Part shown: positions 9,634-17,678 of the stretch, one piece after another | How positions within the stretch are numbered: position 1 is the stretch's first letter | Layout of the letters: each line of letters starts with the position of its first letter | Origin: Gammaproteobacteria bacterium | GTDB taxonomy: Bacteria; Pseudomonadota; Gammaproteobacteria; Chromatiales; Chromatiaceae | Assembly (NCBI GenBank): GCA_030148485.1 | Contig: JASBTJ010000024.1 | Coordinates: forward strand, 54,460-118,459 | Direction: 5' to 3' | Length of the DNA: 64,000 bases | Notes under the pieces: model-generated | Seen by the model: only the letters and a program-made list of their open reading frames with translations | The model's database searches: none | What the model was told of the DNA's origin: nothing | Position numbers and translations under genes: made by a program

Positions 9634-10980
9634 ATGACTTCCGCTCCAAGTGCCGCCGCCTCCCCTCAGGTTATCGACTGTGACGTAGTGATCATTGGCG
9701 GCGGTCCCGCCGGCTCCACCGCCGCGGCATTGCTCGCCGAGCGCGGCTATCAGGTCACCTTGCTGGAAAAGGCCCGCCACCCGCGATTTCATATCGGCGA
9801 ATCGCTATTGCCCGCAAACCTCCCGTTGCTGGAAAGGCTCGGCGTTGCCGATCAAGTGAAAGCCATCGGCATGGAAAAATGGGGGGCGGAATTCGAGTCA
9901 CCCTGGCACGATCACAAACAGACTTTCGAATTTGCGGACGCCTTGGACAAGACCATGCCCATGGCATACCAGGTACGGCGCGCCGAGTTCGACGAAATCC
10001 TGATCCGAAACGCCGCCGACAAGGGTGCGCGCGTGATCGAAGGATGCCAGGCAAAACACGTGACGCTCGGCGAGCACGGTGAACCCACCCAGGTCGTCGC
10101 CCGGCACGATGACGGCTCGGAACAGACATTGCGCGCGAAATTCCTGCTCGACGCTTCCGGGCGAGACACCTTTGTCGGCAACCACCTCAATGCCAAACAG
10201 CGCAATAAAAAACACAACAGTACTGCGCTCTACGCACACTTCACCGGCGCCCAACGCAACGACGGAAAAGCGGCAGGCAATATCACCATTTTCTGGTTCG
10301 AGCATGGCTGGTTCTGGTTCATCCCGCTGGCCGACGGCGCCACCAGCGTCGGCGCGGTGACGTGGCCGTATTACCTCAAACGACGCAACGGCCGGGCGCT
10401 GGACGAGTTTCTTCAGGACACCATCGACCTATGTCCGCCGCTTCGACAGCGGCTGCAGCACGCGACCCTTGCGTCACCGGTAGAAGCAACCGGCAATTTC
10501 TCCTACCGATGCGACCACACCCACGGCAGCAACTACCTTCTGCTCGGTGACGCTTACGCCTTCATCGATCCGGTGTTTTCGTCCGGTGTCATGCTGGCGA
10601 TGCAAAGCGCCTTCGTCGGCGCCGATACCGTCGACACCTGTCTGAGCAACCCCAAACGGGCGCGTCACGCCATGCGCGCGTTCGACCGCAGTATGCGGCT
10701 AGGGCCGAAAACCTTTTCCTGGTTCATCTATCGCGTCACCAATCCGACCATGCGCAACATGTTCATGGCACCGCGCAATATCTTCCGGATCAAGGACGCG
10801 CTGTTGTCGGTATTGGCCGGTGACGTATTCGGCGACACGCCCATCCGATCCCGCTTGCTGCTCTTCAAGGGCATCTACTACACGGCATCGCTGATCAACC
10901 TCAAACGAACCGTATCCGCATGGAAGCGACGCAAAACCAACATCCAGGTAGTCGATTCCAACGACGCCCAAACGAACTGA
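9634..10980 (+). CDS. Flavin-dependent halogenase-like FAD oxidoreductase
   Basis: 448 residues. The N-terminal Rossmann motif GGGPAGST (about 21-28) binds FAD. HIGESLLP (about 53) and the halogenase hallmark WFWFIP (about 227-232, matching WxWxIP) place it with the tryptophan-halogenase/geranylgeranyl reductase-like flavoproteins. A second flavin motif, DAYAFIDPVFSSG, lies near 306. Known xanthomonadins are brominated, and their clusters carry a relative of this enzyme, so aryl-ring halogenation is the leading guess; a reductase or hydroxylase role is possible. It heads a four-gene plus-strand unit with touching ends, and its stop overlaps the next start. The ATG at 9634 follows weakly supported upstream sequence. 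Confidence 0.8.
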   Translation: MTSAPSAAASPQVIDCDVVIIGGGPAGSTAAALLAERGYQVTLLEKARHPRFHIGESLLPANLPLLERLGVADQVKAIGMEKWGAEFESPWHDHKQTFEFADALDKTMPMAYQVRRAEFDEILIRNAADKGARVIEGCQAKHVTLGEHGEPTQVVARHDDGSEQTLRAKFLLDASGRDTFVGNHLNAKQRNKKHNSTALYAHFTGAQRNDGKAAGNITIFWFEHGWFWFIPLADGATSVGAVTWPYYLKRRNGRALDEFLQDTIDLCPPLRQRLQHATLASPVEATGNFSYRCDHTHGSNYLLLGDAYAFIDPVFSSGVMLAMQSAFVGADTVDTCLSNPKRARHAMRAFDRSMRLGPKTFSWFIYRVTNPTMRNMFMAPRNIFRIKDALLSVLAGDVFGDTPIRSRLLLFKGIYYTASLINLKRTVSAWKRRKTNIQVVDSNDAQTN

Positions 10981-12035
10981 TGCATACGCGAGCGAACCCC
11001 TCGCATGGCTCATGTCTTTCATGGCGAGCCCTGCAGACCGCGACCACCGAGGACAGCGCGCACCTGCTCGGCGCCCTCTGCTATACCGCGGACTCTCTCG
11101 CCCCCACAGCAACAGAGCAATACACCATCCCATTGGCCCATGTCGCCACACCGCCGCTCGGTGAAAACAAACGTACTTGCGAGCTTTGGCAGGATGAGAA
11201 TGCCAGCGACACCCGAGTCTTTGGCCCTATCCGGTATCGCTGTACCCAGGATTTGCTCTTCGGCATCGTCGTGCTCGATGAGAGCGGCATCGCGCCCTCC
11301 TTGCCTGCATCACCACTGCAACAGGCGGCGGAGCATGCCTATCAACAGATATTCCTGTTGCTCGACGAGATGAACTACGGCCATCTGGTTCGCTGCTGGA
11401 ACTACATCGCGGACATCAACGGACACAGCTTCGGCTTGGAAAGATATCGCCAATTCAACCTCGGGCGGCAGGACGCCTTCCTCGCGCGGGGGCGGAACGT
11501 CGAACGCAGCGCCCCCGCCGCTTGTGCCCTGGGTGCCACAACCGGCCCACTGACGATTGCCTTTCTGGCATCGAAAACACCGGCCATCAACATCGAAAAC
11601 CCCCGCCAGGTGAGCGCCTACGACTACCCGGAACAGTACGGCCCGCGCAGCCCGACGTTTTCACGTGCCAGCCTGCTCGTGCTGCCACGCAAGAGCATGC
11701 TGTTCATCTCCGGCACCGCCAGTATCGTCGGTCACGAGACCGTCCACGCCGGCGATGTCGCGGCCCAGACCCGCGAGACCATGGCAAACATCGGCGCGGT
11801 GCTCGAACAAGCCAACCGTGGCGGTAGCAATCACCGGTTGGGCGACTTCGATTTCAAGGTGTACGTCCGGCACAGCGCCGATCTGGCCACGGTGAAGGAC
11901 GAACTGGCAAAAATCCTCGGCACCGCGTACTCGGCGACGTTTCTCCACGCCGACATCTGTCGCGATGATCTGCTGGTGGAGATCGAGGCGACCGCGGAAT
12001 CTCCGGCAGCACCGGCAACGAAAGGATGCGACTGA
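10980..12035 (+). CDS. Chorismatase (3-/4-hydroxybenzoate-forming, XanB2-like)
   Basis: 351 residues. The C-terminal half carries the chorismatase/pteridine-dependent deoxygenase-like signature LFISGTASIVGHETVHAGD (about 241-259), followed by QTRETMANI. Family members FkbO, Hyg5 and XanB2 split chorismate. XanB2 yields 3- and 4-hydroxybenzoate, which feed xanthomonadin and ubiquinone synthesis. Here it would provide the aryl starter unit for the polyene. The ATG overlaps the TGA of the flavoprotein (ATGA), which implies coupled translation. Whether the product is the 3- or 4-isomer cannot be read from sequence alone. It is cytoplasmic. Confidence 0.85.
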   Translation: MHTRANPSHGSCLSWRALQTATTEDSAHLLGALCYTADSLAPTATEQYTIPLAHVATPPLGENKRTCELWQDENASDTRVFGPIRYRCTQDLLFGIVVLDESGIAPSLPASPLQQAAEHAYQQIFLLLDEMNYGHLVRCWNYIADINGHSFGLERYRQFNLGRQDAFLARGRNVERSAPAACALGATTGPLTIAFLASKTPAINIENPRQVSAYDYPEQYGPRSPTFSRASLLVLPRKSMLFISGTASIVGHETVHAGDVAAQTRETMANIGAVLEQANRGGSNHRLGDFDFKVYVRHSADLATVKDELAKILGTAYSATFLHADICRDDLLVEIEATAESPAAPATKGCD

Positions 12036-12037
12036 CC

Positions 12038-12856
12038 ATGCGCGCCATATTCCGCATCCTGCTGGCAATCTACGACTACGCGGTGCTTTACGTCTGCCTT
12101 ATCTGGCTGGGCTTCCTCTGCCTCGCCTGGACGCCCATCGCGCTGATCGCCGGCCCACTGCTGCCGGAGCCGTGGGGCCGGGCCCTTGGTCGCTTCGTCA
12201 TCACCGGCGGATTCCGCTTCTATCTCGGCTGTCTCAGCCTGTCTCAACGCTGTAGTTTCGATCTCAAGGCGCTCGATGCGCTTCGCGGCCAGGGGCCCAT
12301 GATCATCGCGCCCAATCATCCCGGCCTGCTGGATGCGGTGATGGTGATTTCACGCTTGCCCAACGTCGCCTGTGTACTCAAGGCGAGCTTGATGAACAAT
12401 CTGTTCCTCGGCGCAGGCGCAAGGCTTGCACGGTACATCCGTAACGAGCCGCTCAGGCGCATGGTCCAACAAGCCACCGAGAACTTTGCCAACGGCAGCT
12501 ATCTGTTGCTGTTCCCCGAGGGAACCCGCACCACCCAGGACCCGGCAAATCCGCTTAAAGGCAGTATTGGGCTGATCGCCCACCACGCCCAGGTCCCGGT
12601 GCAAACAGTATTGATCGAGACCGATTCCCGCTATCTATCCAAAGAATGGCCGTTGTTTCGCAAGCCGCCCATGCCGGTGCATTACCGGATCACGCTGGGC
12701 AAACGCTTTCCCCCGCCACAGAACAGCCAACAGCTCATGCGCGAACTTCGACATCACTTCAATACGGAGCTCGTGAACGGCTCGGCCTTCAAACATCCCG
12801 GAGAGCTTTCCACGGAAACGGCACCGGCCGTGTCCGATGCGCGGGATGTCTCTTGA
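12038..12856 (+). CDS. Lysophospholipid/1-acylglycerol-phosphate type acyltransferase
   Basis: 272 residues. A hydrophobic N-terminal segment (about 8-45) precedes a PlsC domain with NHPGLLD (HX4D, His at about 93) and FPEGTRTT (about 159-166). Enzymes of this family transfer acyl groups from ACP or CoA to glycerol-phosphate or related hydroxyls at the inner membrane. In aryl-polyene loci a homologue (ApeD type) is thought to attach the polyene to a lipid. An AAAGGA stretch ends 11 bases before the ATG at 12038; an alternative ATG at 12026 overlaps that ribosome site and the upstream gene. The stop overlaps the next start. Confidence 0.85.
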   Translation: MRAIFRILLAIYDYAVLYVCLIWLGFLCLAWTPIALIAGPLLPEPWGRALGRFVITGGFRFYLGCLSLSQRCSFDLKALDALRGQGPMIIAPNHPGLLDAVMVISRLPNVACVLKASLMNNLFLGAGARLARYIRNEPLRRMVQQATENFANGSYLLLFPEGTRTTQDPANPLKGSIGLIAHHAQVPVQTVLIETDSRYLSKEWPLFRKPPMPVHYRITLGKRFPPPQNSQQLMRELRHHFNTELVNGSAFKHPGELSTETAPAVSDARDVS

Positions 12857-13632
12857 TGGAAACCCGCCCCTCCTGCAGCCATTTGGTATTGATCCCGAGT
12901 TACAACCCGGGAGAAAAGGTGTACGCGACCGTGCAGCAGGCGCGGGCCAGTTGGAACCCCGTGTGGGTGATCGTGGACGGCGGCACGGACGGCACGCGGG
13001 AAGGTCTGGAACGTCTCGCCGCCGAGGACCCGGGCTTGAAGGTCGTTGCCCTGTCCGACAATCAAGGCAAGGGCGCGGCCGTGCTGCACGGCCTGGAACT
13101 CGCCTCGACCGCCGGGTTCAGTCACGTGCTGACCATGGACTCTGATGGCCAACACCCGGCAGACCGGATTCCCGAATTCATGCAGGCATCACAGTCCCAC
13201 CCGGCGGCCATGATCCTGGGCGTACCGGTGTTCGATGCCAGTGCGCCGAGTCTTCGCGTCAAGGGCCGGCGTGTGTCGAACTGGTGGGCGAACCTGGAAA
13301 CGCTATGGGCAGGTATCGGCGACTCGTTGTTCGGCTTTCGGGTCTACCCGGTCGAGCCACTGCGGAGACTGATGCGCAGCCAACGTTGGATGCGGCATTT
13401 CGATTTCGATCCGGAGGCCGCGGTCAGGCTCTGCTGGCGGGGCGTCCCGCCGGTCAATCTACCGACCCCGGTACAGTACTTCGCGCCGGAGGATGGCGGG
13501 GTCTCGCATTTTCGCTACGTGCGTGACAACGTATTGTTGACCTGGATGCATGTCCGGCTGTTTCTTGGATTCCTCGTGCGCCTGCCCTTACTGGCAGGCA
13601 GGCGTTTCACGCGCCACCGCGCGACCGGGTGA
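12856..13632 (+). CDS. Family 2 glycosyltransferase
   Basis: 258 residues. The GT-A core shows LVLIPSYNPGE near the N-terminus, VIVDGGTDGT, and the metal-binding TMDSDGQHPAD (about 94). It lacks the large membrane-anchored C-terminus of processive synthases, though 'VRLFLGFLVRLPLL' near the end is hydrophobic. Glycosyltransferases are found in aryl-polyene and xanthomonadin clusters, where they may add a sugar to the pigment lipid. ATG at 12856 overlaps the preceding TGA. The last 45 bases overlap the convergent antiporter gene on the other strand, so the two units end against each other. Confidence 0.85.
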   Translation: METRPSCSHLVLIPSYNPGEKVYATVQQARASWNPVWVIVDGGTDGTREGLERLAAEDPGLKVVALSDNQGKGAAVLHGLELASTAGFSHVLTMDSDGQHPADRIPEFMQASQSHPAAMILGVPVFDASAPSLRVKGRRVSNWWANLETLWAGIGDSLFGFRVYPVEPLRRLMRSQRWMRHFDFDPEAAVRLCWRGVPPVNLPTPVQYFAPEDGGVSHFRYVRDNVLLTWMHVRLFLGFLVRLPLLAGRRFTRHRATG

Positions 13633-14904
13633 TCCACCCGCGGTTGCAAGCGGCAACCAGCGGCGCAACAACGGACTGGTGACAACGGTGCTCACAATCG
13701 CCATCACCACCAGCATGGTGAACAACGGCTGGGAGATCACGCCCAGATCGTATCCGACGTTGATCACCACCAACTCCATCAACGCCCGGGTATTCATCAT
13801 GACCCCGAGAATCCGGCTGTCGAACCGTCCCAACCCGGCCAGCCGCGCGCCCCAGTAAGCACCGCCGAACTTCCCGACCGTCGCCAACAACACGATCAGA
13901 GCGCACCATCCCCAGGCCTGCCAGCCGTCGAGCGCCCCAATATCCGTGCGCAGCCCGGTATAGGTGAAGAAGATCGGCAAAAAGAACACGTTCACAAACG
14001 GGCTGATGCGGCCGGACCAGGCGCGGACACAGGCGCGCTCGTCATGCAACAACACCCCCATGACAAATCCGCCGAAGATGGCGAAAACACCCAGTTCGGC
14101 CGATCCCAACGCGAACAGAAACACCGCCGCCACCAGCACGCCCAACATACCGTCGCTGGGCAGCCCGTCACCCGACACATAGCGGCGCACCGCCCATTTC
14201 AATACGGGTCTGCACAGATACCAGGCAACAGCGACGGCAAACAGCAGCATCGTGACCTGAAGCGCGAAGGTGCCACCATCGAAATGCGACGACGCCAGCG
14301 CAGTGATTGCTGCAAGCAACAACCAGCCGGCTACGTCGTTGATCGCCGCGGCACTGATGGCGATAACGCCCAGCGGAGACCGGGTCATGCCGAAGTCCAG
14401 CATGATCCGTCCGAGTATCGGCAATGCGGTTATGGAAAAGGCGGTACCGATGAACAGCGCCACCGCCAGCGCCGGGGCCTGCGGTGAGAGCATGGGCGCA
14501 GTGACATAGCCGAAACCGAAACCCAACAGGAAGGGCGCCACCAGGCTGGCGACAGCCACGTTCACCACGCCTGCCCGATGACGGCGATCCCGCAACAGTC
14601 CGAAGTCGAACTCCGCGCCGATCTGGAACATCAACAGAATCAGACCGACCTGGGACAACAGATGCAGTGTTTGCGAAGACGCCGGGGGAAAGACCCAGAG
14701 AAACAGGTCCGGAGCTGCGGCGCCCAGCAACGACGGACCAAGCAGTATCCCGACCAGGATCTCGCCAACCACCACCGTATGCCCGACGCGCCGCGAGACG
14801 ACGCCACCGAACCTGGCGGCAAACACGATGACCACCAGCTGAAGCAACAATCCCATCAGAATGGCTTCACCGTGATCCGCTCCGGCTGGCACGACCTCTG
14901 ACAT
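13588..14904 (-). CDS. CPA2-type cation/proton antiporter
   Basis: 438 residues, very hydrophobic, with about 12 predicted membrane spans and no cytoplasmic KTN/RCK domain. HTVVVGEILVGILLGPSLLG near the N-terminus and a late GMTRSPLGVIAISAAAINDV match the Na+(K+)/H+ exchanger family CPA2, with the ND pair in a central helix as the likely ion site. It begins 15 bases after the methyltransferase gene and is the last gene of the pigment operon. A role in proton or ion balance around the export machinery, or simple hitch-hiking, are both possible. The substrate ion is not known. Confidence 0.85.
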   Translation of the reverse strand: MSEVVPAGADHGEAILMGLLLQLVVIVFAARFGGVVSRRVGHTVVVGEILVGILLGPSLLGAAAPDLFLWVFPPASSQTLHLLSQVGLILLMFQIGAEFDFGLLRDRRHRAGVVNVAVASLVAPFLLGFGFGYVTAPMLSPQAPALAVALFIGTAFSITALPILGRIMLDFGMTRSPLGVIAISAAAINDVAGWLLLAAITALASSHFDGGTFALQVTMLLFAVAVAWYLCRPVLKWAVRRYVSGDGLPSDGMLGVLVAAVFLFALGSAELGVFAIFGGFVMGVLLHDERACVRAWSGRISPFVNVFFLPIFFTYTGLRTDIGALDGWQAWGWCALIVLLATVGKFGGAYWGARLAGLGRFDSRILGVMMNTRALMELVVINVGYDLGVISQPLFTMLVVMAIVSTVVTSPLLRRWLPLATAGGSPGRAVARETPACQ

Positions 14905-14919
14905 TGCCCTTCGGCTTGC

Positions 14920-15708
14920 CTATGCAGACTGCTCAGGATCGGCCTTGACGGCCTGGTATTCAGAAAAAATACCAATTTCGACATGCCGGTGGACCTGGGT
15001 CAGCCCCACCGATTCGAGTGTCGCCACAACATGCTCAGGTGGCACGCAAGCCTCGATACTGTCCCAGTAATAGCGCCAGATAGACGGGGTATCCCGCTTG
15101 CTCGACACCACACGCGTGAGTAACGGAATGACGCCGCGCATGTAGGTCTTCAGCAACCAGCGCGCGCCCCGCCCTTTCGCTTGAGTGATCTCCAACAGGC
15201 ACAAGCGGCCCCCGGGCTTGAGCACGCGTTGGAACTCGGCAAATGCCACGCCCAGGTCGCTGATATGGCGCAGCGCATAACCCATGCTGAGAAAATCGAA
15301 GTGGTTGTCTGGGAATGGCAGCGATTCCGCTCGACCTTCCACCAGTTCCAAGGCTTCCGGCAGTCTGCTCGCCGCCATCATGCCCGGACTGGGATCCACC
15401 CCGGTCACCAACGCCGGGCTGCCGGTCAGGATGCAGGCCTGTGCGGCAACCAGCCCCGTGCCGACACCCACGTCCAGGACCCGCATGCCGGGCGTCAATC
15501 CGGCGCGCTGCAAGGCCATACGCCGATACCGGGAACCGGTCCCGAGCGCCAACATCGATTCGATACGATCATAATCCGCCGCGGTGGCGTCGAATATCTT
15601 GCGTAAATAGGCCTGCCGGTCCTGCTCGGACTCGTAGTATTCCGTCAACAGGAGATGGGGTGCCTGAACGGCGACACGTTGCGCCATGGGCTCTTTGTTC
15701 TTCGCCAT
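14920..15708 (-). CDS. Class I SAM-dependent methyltransferase (UbiE-like), pigment tailoring
   Basis: 262 residues. The SAM-binding motif I is VLDVGVGTGLVAAQA (about 76-90); downstream are the motif-II-like VDPSPGMMAASRLPEA and FPDNHFDFLSMGYALRH, resembling the UbiE/COQ5 group. In aryl-polyene loci a methyltransferase (ApeB type) O-methylates the aryl ring. Start and stop interlock with the ketoreductase gene upstream (TAATG overlap). A primary-metabolism UbiE is less likely, because of the surrounding polyketide genes and the extra N- and C-terminal segments. Confidence 0.85.
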   Translation of the reverse strand: MAKNKEPMAQRVAVQAPHLLLTEYYESEQDRQAYLRKIFDATAADYDRIESMLALGTGSRYRRMALQRAGLTPGMRVLDVGVGTGLVAAQACILTGSPALVTGVDPSPGMMAASRLPEALELVEGRAESLPFPDNHFDFLSMGYALRHISDLGVAFAEFQRVLKPGGRLCLLEITQAKGRGARWLLKTYMRGVIPLLTRVVSSKRDTPSIWRYYWDSIEACVPPEHVVATLESVGLTQVHRHVEIGIFSEYQAVKADPEQSA

Positions 15709-16427
15709 TAAATCATTCCGCCATTTATGGAGATCACCTGCCCGGTGATGTAGGCCGCGCTGGGGGAGCTGAGAAACCCGATGAGATCGGCGACCTCATC
15801 CGCCGACCCCGCACGCTTCATCGGCACCATCTGCGCAATGTCCTGGGGGTCGAACGCCTCCTTGCTCATAGCCGTTTCGATGATGCCGGGCGCCACCGCA
15901 TTGACGGTGATACCACGGCTGGCCACCTCCCTGGCCAACGACTTGGTCGCGGAGTTTATCGCGCCCTTGGCGGCCGCATAGTTGACCTGCCCCGCATTGC
16001 CGGTCAGCGATGCGATCGACGACAGATTGACGATCCGTCCCCAGCGACTGCGGATCATCGGCAGCATCAAGGGCTGGGTGACATTGAAAAACCCGTTCAC
16101 CGACACATCGACCACCCGCTGCCACTGCGTGATGCTCATGCCGGGTAATACCGCGTCGTCGTGGACGCCGGCATTGTTGACCAACACTTGAATGGGCTGT
16201 TCTTCGACCATCGGCAGCAACACCTCGGCCACGCCTTGGGTATCGGTGACATCGAAGACCAGCGGCTCCGCACTACCGCCCGCACGCCGGATGTCAGCCA
16301 CCACGGTGTCAGCGGCCGCGCGATTCCGATTGGCATGCACATAGACACGCATGCCATCTGCTGCCAAGCGGCGGCAAACGGCCGCACCGATACCGCCACT
16401 ACCGCCCGTTACCAAGGCATGTTTCAT
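15708..16427 (-). CDS. 3-oxoacyl-ACP reductase (FabG-like ketoreductase, ApeQ type)
   Basis: 239 residues, short-chain dehydrogenase fold. TGGSGGIGAAVCRRLA near the N-terminus binds NADPH; VNNAGVHDD and the catalytic set Ser (SSIAS), Tyr and Lys (VNYAAAKGA) are intact; it ends with a typical YITGQVISINGGMI. It should reduce the beta-keto group after each chain extension. The ATG at 16427 was chosen because it gives the standard FabG N-terminus and follows an AGGA stretch by 9 bases; an upstream in-frame start at 16451 would overlap the dehydratase gene. It belongs to the polyene operon. Confidence 0.92.
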   Translation of the reverse strand: MKHALVTGGSGGIGAAVCRRLAADGMRVYVHANRNRAAADTVVADIRRAGGSAEPLVFDVTDTQGVAEVLLPMVEEQPIQVLVNNAGVHDDAVLPGMSITQWQRVVDVSVNGFFNVTQPLMLPMIRSRWGRIVNLSSIASLTGNAGQVNYAAAKGAINSATKSLAREVASRGITVNAVAPGIIETAMSKEAFDPQDIAQMVPMKRAGSADEVADLIGFLSSPSAAYITGQVISINGGMI

Positions 16428-16437
16428 GATGGAGTTC

Positions 16438-16881
16438 CTAGAATTGACCAAGCGTTGCCGCGTCGAGCACCACTACCGCGCGACCTTCGAGCAGTAAGCG
16501 ATCACCCGCGCTGACCCGGAATTGGTAAAGCACATTGCTGCCGTTGCGGGTACCACAATGCGCCTCGACGGTCAGATCGTCCGGGATGTCGTCGAGCCGT
16601 GATGCCGCCAGGCGCACGCCACGAACGCTGACCAGGTATCCCGCTTTGGCGGACGACGCATCTGCGGCGGTGAGCGCCCCGTGCGTCGCCATCGCCTGGG
16701 CTGCATACTCGATGCCGGCGGCTATCCCCAGGCGATTATCGTGGCGCAGGGGATTGCCGCCATCCCGATGGCTGACCGCCCGGCAACGGATATGGTTCTC
16801 ATCCCATTGCTGCACCATGTCGAGCAAACACATATCGCCCTTGTGCGGGATATGTCGTTCGATCCAATCGTGGTCGTGCAT
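16438..16881 (-). CDS. ApeP-like 3-hydroxyacyl-ACP dehydratase (hotdog fold)
   Basis: 147 residues from the ATG at 16881; a GTG at 16890 is an alternative that overlaps the upstream gene. IERHIPHKGDMCLLDMV near the N-terminus contains the FabZ/FabA-type catalytic His, and AAGIEYAAQAMATHGAL corresponds to the helix that carries the acidic catalytic residue (Glu here). This pattern matches ApeP of aryl-polyene pathways, which dehydrates the 3-hydroxy intermediate to give the conjugated trans double bond. It sits between the chain-length factor and the ketoreductase, as in other such clusters. Confidence 0.87.
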   Translation of the reverse strand: MHDHDWIERHIPHKGDMCLLDMVQQWDENHIRCRAVSHRDGGNPLRHDNRLGIAAGIEYAAQAMATHGALTAADASSAKAGYLVSVRGVRLAASRLDDIPDDLTVEAHCGTRNGSNVLYQFRVSAGDRLLLEGRAVVVLDAATLGQF

Positions 16882-16883
16882 GC

Positions 16884-17678
16884 TCAGCACGACGCGACCG
16901 TGACCGCCAAACGGGAACTGTCGAGATAATCGAGCACGATGTCATGCTGACCCCCGGCGGCGATGGCACGCAGCAGCGGCAGCCCCCGGGCCGCGGGGAT
17001 CGACCGACGAAGGGCTTCGACCCCCTCCTCCGGTATTTGATCGCCTGGATCTTCGGTCAGCGTCACGGAGAGACGGGCAATACTGTTCGGGCCCTTGTCC
17101 CGAGCCAACACCAGGGCGATACCAAAGGCATCCGGGATTGGGCGTGCGCCGTGGAGCGGCTCGGGGTAGGCCGTATCAGCAGCGACCAACAGACACTTTG
17201 CTTCGCCCATCGCAACTTGAGCCAGGGATTCGAGCAAGCCGGCACCGAAACTCGCATCATAGGCACTGAGCACGGAAGACGGCGTCATGGCACCCGTTGC
17301 GATACTCCAGTACCCGGATGCCGCGTTGTGGACCGAGTTATGGAAGCGTGTCGGCGAAATCAGCCTGTCGTCACCAGCGAGCATTTCGCAGATCGCGTGG
17401 CAATTGTCGCCGTCGCCGCCGGAAGACGAAAACACACTGGACAGTTCCTGTGGCCGGACATCGGCGGCTGTTACCGCCTCCAGCCCAACACACAAGGCGA
17501 GCTTGACGATGGCACCGCTGCGGCGCCGCTCGGCCGGGGGCAACAAGGAGGCCGGCGGCACCACCGTTGCGCCGGGCACATAGGGCTCACGCCCTGCCAA
17601 TGTCAGGCGCGCCGCCTTCCAACCGGGCAAACCCGGCCCGAGCAGACCGATGCCATCGATGTACGCGACCTGCGTCAT
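16884..17678 (-). CDS. Beta-ketoacyl synthase chain-length factor (ApeC-like)
   Basis: 264 residues, shorter than a full ketosynthase. The ketosynthase fold is recognisable from FSSSGGDGDNCHAICEML, FHNSVHNAASGYWSIATGA and the later AADTAYPEPLHG. The position that should carry the active-site Cys reads SAYDASFGAG, with no Cys, so it cannot condense by itself. This fits a chain-length factor that pairs with the full ketosynthase encoded upstream, as in type II polyketide and aryl-polyene systems. It overlaps the ketosynthase gene by 4 bases, which suggests equimolar production of the heterodimer. Confidence 0.87.
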   Translation of the reverse strand: MTQVAYIDGIGLLGPGLPGWKAARLTLAGREPYVPGATVVPPASLLPPAERRRSGAIVKLALCVGLEAVTAADVRPQELSSVFSSSGGDGDNCHAICEMLAGDDRLISPTRFHNSVHNAASGYWSIATGAMTPSSVLSAYDASFGAGLLESLAQVAMGEAKCLLVAADTAYPEPLHGARPIPDAFGIALVLARDKGPNSIARLSVTLTEDPGDQIPEEGVEALRRSIPAARGLPLLRAIAAGGQHDIVLDYLDSSRLAVTVASC

